Positions 5,702-6,066 of a stretch of 6,066 nucleotides of DNA are shown piece by piece. The position numbers and the translations under genes were made by a program. Source of the DNA: a bacterium (GTDB taxonomy: Bacteria; Patescibacteriota; Minisyncoccia; UBA6257; JAGGUH01); the NCBI GenBank assembly GCA_021158645.1, contig JAGGUH010000038.1:1-6066 (forward strand). The letters run 5' to 3'. Under the pieces are notes generated by a model. It was not told the origin of the DNA. It did not search any database and saw nothing but the letters and a program-made list of their open reading frames with translations. Position 1 is the first letter of the stretch. Each line of letters begins with the position of its first letter.

Positions 5702-6037
5702 TATTTATTATTTAAAAAATTCCAAAATCAAAATTCCAAATTCTAAATAGGTTCAAAATTCAAATAACCAAAATTCAAAACAAAAAAATCTAAAATCTAA
5801 AAAGTAAAAAGTAAAATCTACATCTTAAATAAGTATAAACGTAAAATTTAAAGCGCAAAGCGTAAAACTACAACTTAAAGCGCAAAGCGAATTCAAGTTA
5901 AATCTCAAATGTCAAAACTCAAATCTCAAATCCAAATCTTAAATCTCAAATCTAAATTTTTAATGCCAAATGTCAAAAAAAATTCAAAATGCAAAAATCA
6001 AAATTCAAAATGACAATTCAAAATTCAAAAAGAATAT
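5702..6037. repeat. A-rich, G-poor low-complexity mosaic spacer
   Basis: About 335 bp built from short, imperfect, irregularly spaced words such as CAAAATTC, AAATCTCAAA, AAATCTAA, AAATGTCAAA and AAATGCCAAA. The plus strand has only about 20 G in this whole stretch, much less than the coding strand before it. All frames break quickly and none looks coding. Spacers with this word style (on the other strand GAATTTTGAATTTTG-type text) recur in many Parcubacteria and Microgenomates genomes, as I recall. There is no tRNA, CRISPR-like regular spacing or insertion-sequence end. Confidence 0.7.
5848..5889 (+). repeat. Two exact 15-bp direct repeats within the spacer
   Basis: TTAAAGCGCAAAGCG occurs at 5848-5862 and again at 5875-5889, separated by 12 bp. 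Each copy holds two AAAGCG-type words. These copies contain most of the G/C-rich sites of the spacer and stand out against its AAATTC/AAATCT background. Confidence 0.7.
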
Positions 6038-6066
6038 CCCTCCCCCACCTTAATCCTCCCCCTTCC
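6038..6066. other. C-cluster block at right edge (cut off)
   Basis: The composition changes abruptly from A-rich to C/T-rich, with C-runs at 6038-6040, 6042-6046, 6048-6049, 6055-6056, 6058-6062 and 6065-6066. The minus strand is correspondingly G-run rich. It may be one arm of a G/C-rich hairpin or repeat that continues outside the window; this cannot be decided from here. Confidence 0.4.

Noticed and set aside
5963..6013. Short open frame starting at ATGCCAAATG in the spacer
   Set aside because: It ends after about 16 codons at a TGA and consists only of the low-complexity words, so there is no evidence of coding.
5702..6037. The repetitive spacer as a CRISPR array or insertion sequence
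   Set aside because: There is no constant repeat with regular unique spacers, no terminal inverted repeats and no transposase or cas gene in the window.

Overview
This window is strongly AT-rich, and it reads like a chromosomal fragment from a Candidate Phyla Radiation bacterium (Patescibacteria), most likely a Parcubacteria-type lineage. Four things point that way. The genes are closely packed and have almost no Shine-Dalgarno sequences. A cohesin/dockerin gene set occurs without any visible glycoside hydrolase. One secreted protein carries the YPEG…TGYYG version of the peptidoglycan-binding fold together with a C-terminal helical tail, a pairing I associate with these organisms. The 3' spacer is an A-rich, G-poor mosaic of AAATTC/AAATCT-like words. 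The placement rests on style and family knowledge, not on a marker gene.

Layout. Positions 1-46 may hold the first codons of a minus-strand gene that runs off the left edge. Positions 47-299 are a divergent, AT-rich intergenic region with a 16-bp palindrome, repeated ATTGAT/ATCAAT words and a plausible extended -10 element at 269-277. Four plus-strand genes follow: a membrane-anchored cohesin + dockerin protein (300-1367), a membrane-anchored single-cohesin protein (1430-2035), a large secreted multidomain protein (2041-3861: cohesin, two Cys-rich repeats, Gly linker, FN3, a second beta-sandwich, peptidoglycan-binding domain, helical tail), and a PrsW-family intramembrane protease (3865-4623). 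The last three are separated by only 5 and 3 bp, so they look like one operon. The first gene lies 62 bp upstream and may belong to it. After a 175-bp gap with a 10-bp tandem repeat and a weak terminator-like hairpin comes htpX (4799-5701). The remaining 365 bp are non-coding: a low-complexity mosaic, then C-clusters cut by the window edge.

How the genes may work together. Three adjacent paralogous cohesin modules, one attached to a dockerin, one held at the membrane alone, and one carrying a peptidoglycan-binding module, suggest a small self-contained surface scaffold tethered both to the membrane and to a cell wall (its own or a host's). The co-transcribed PrsW-family protease could release or process the membrane-anchored members, or sense their assembly. 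HtpX is the general membrane quality-control protease and appears to be a separate transcription unit. The domain calls are seen in the sequence; the assembly and the protease link are inference.
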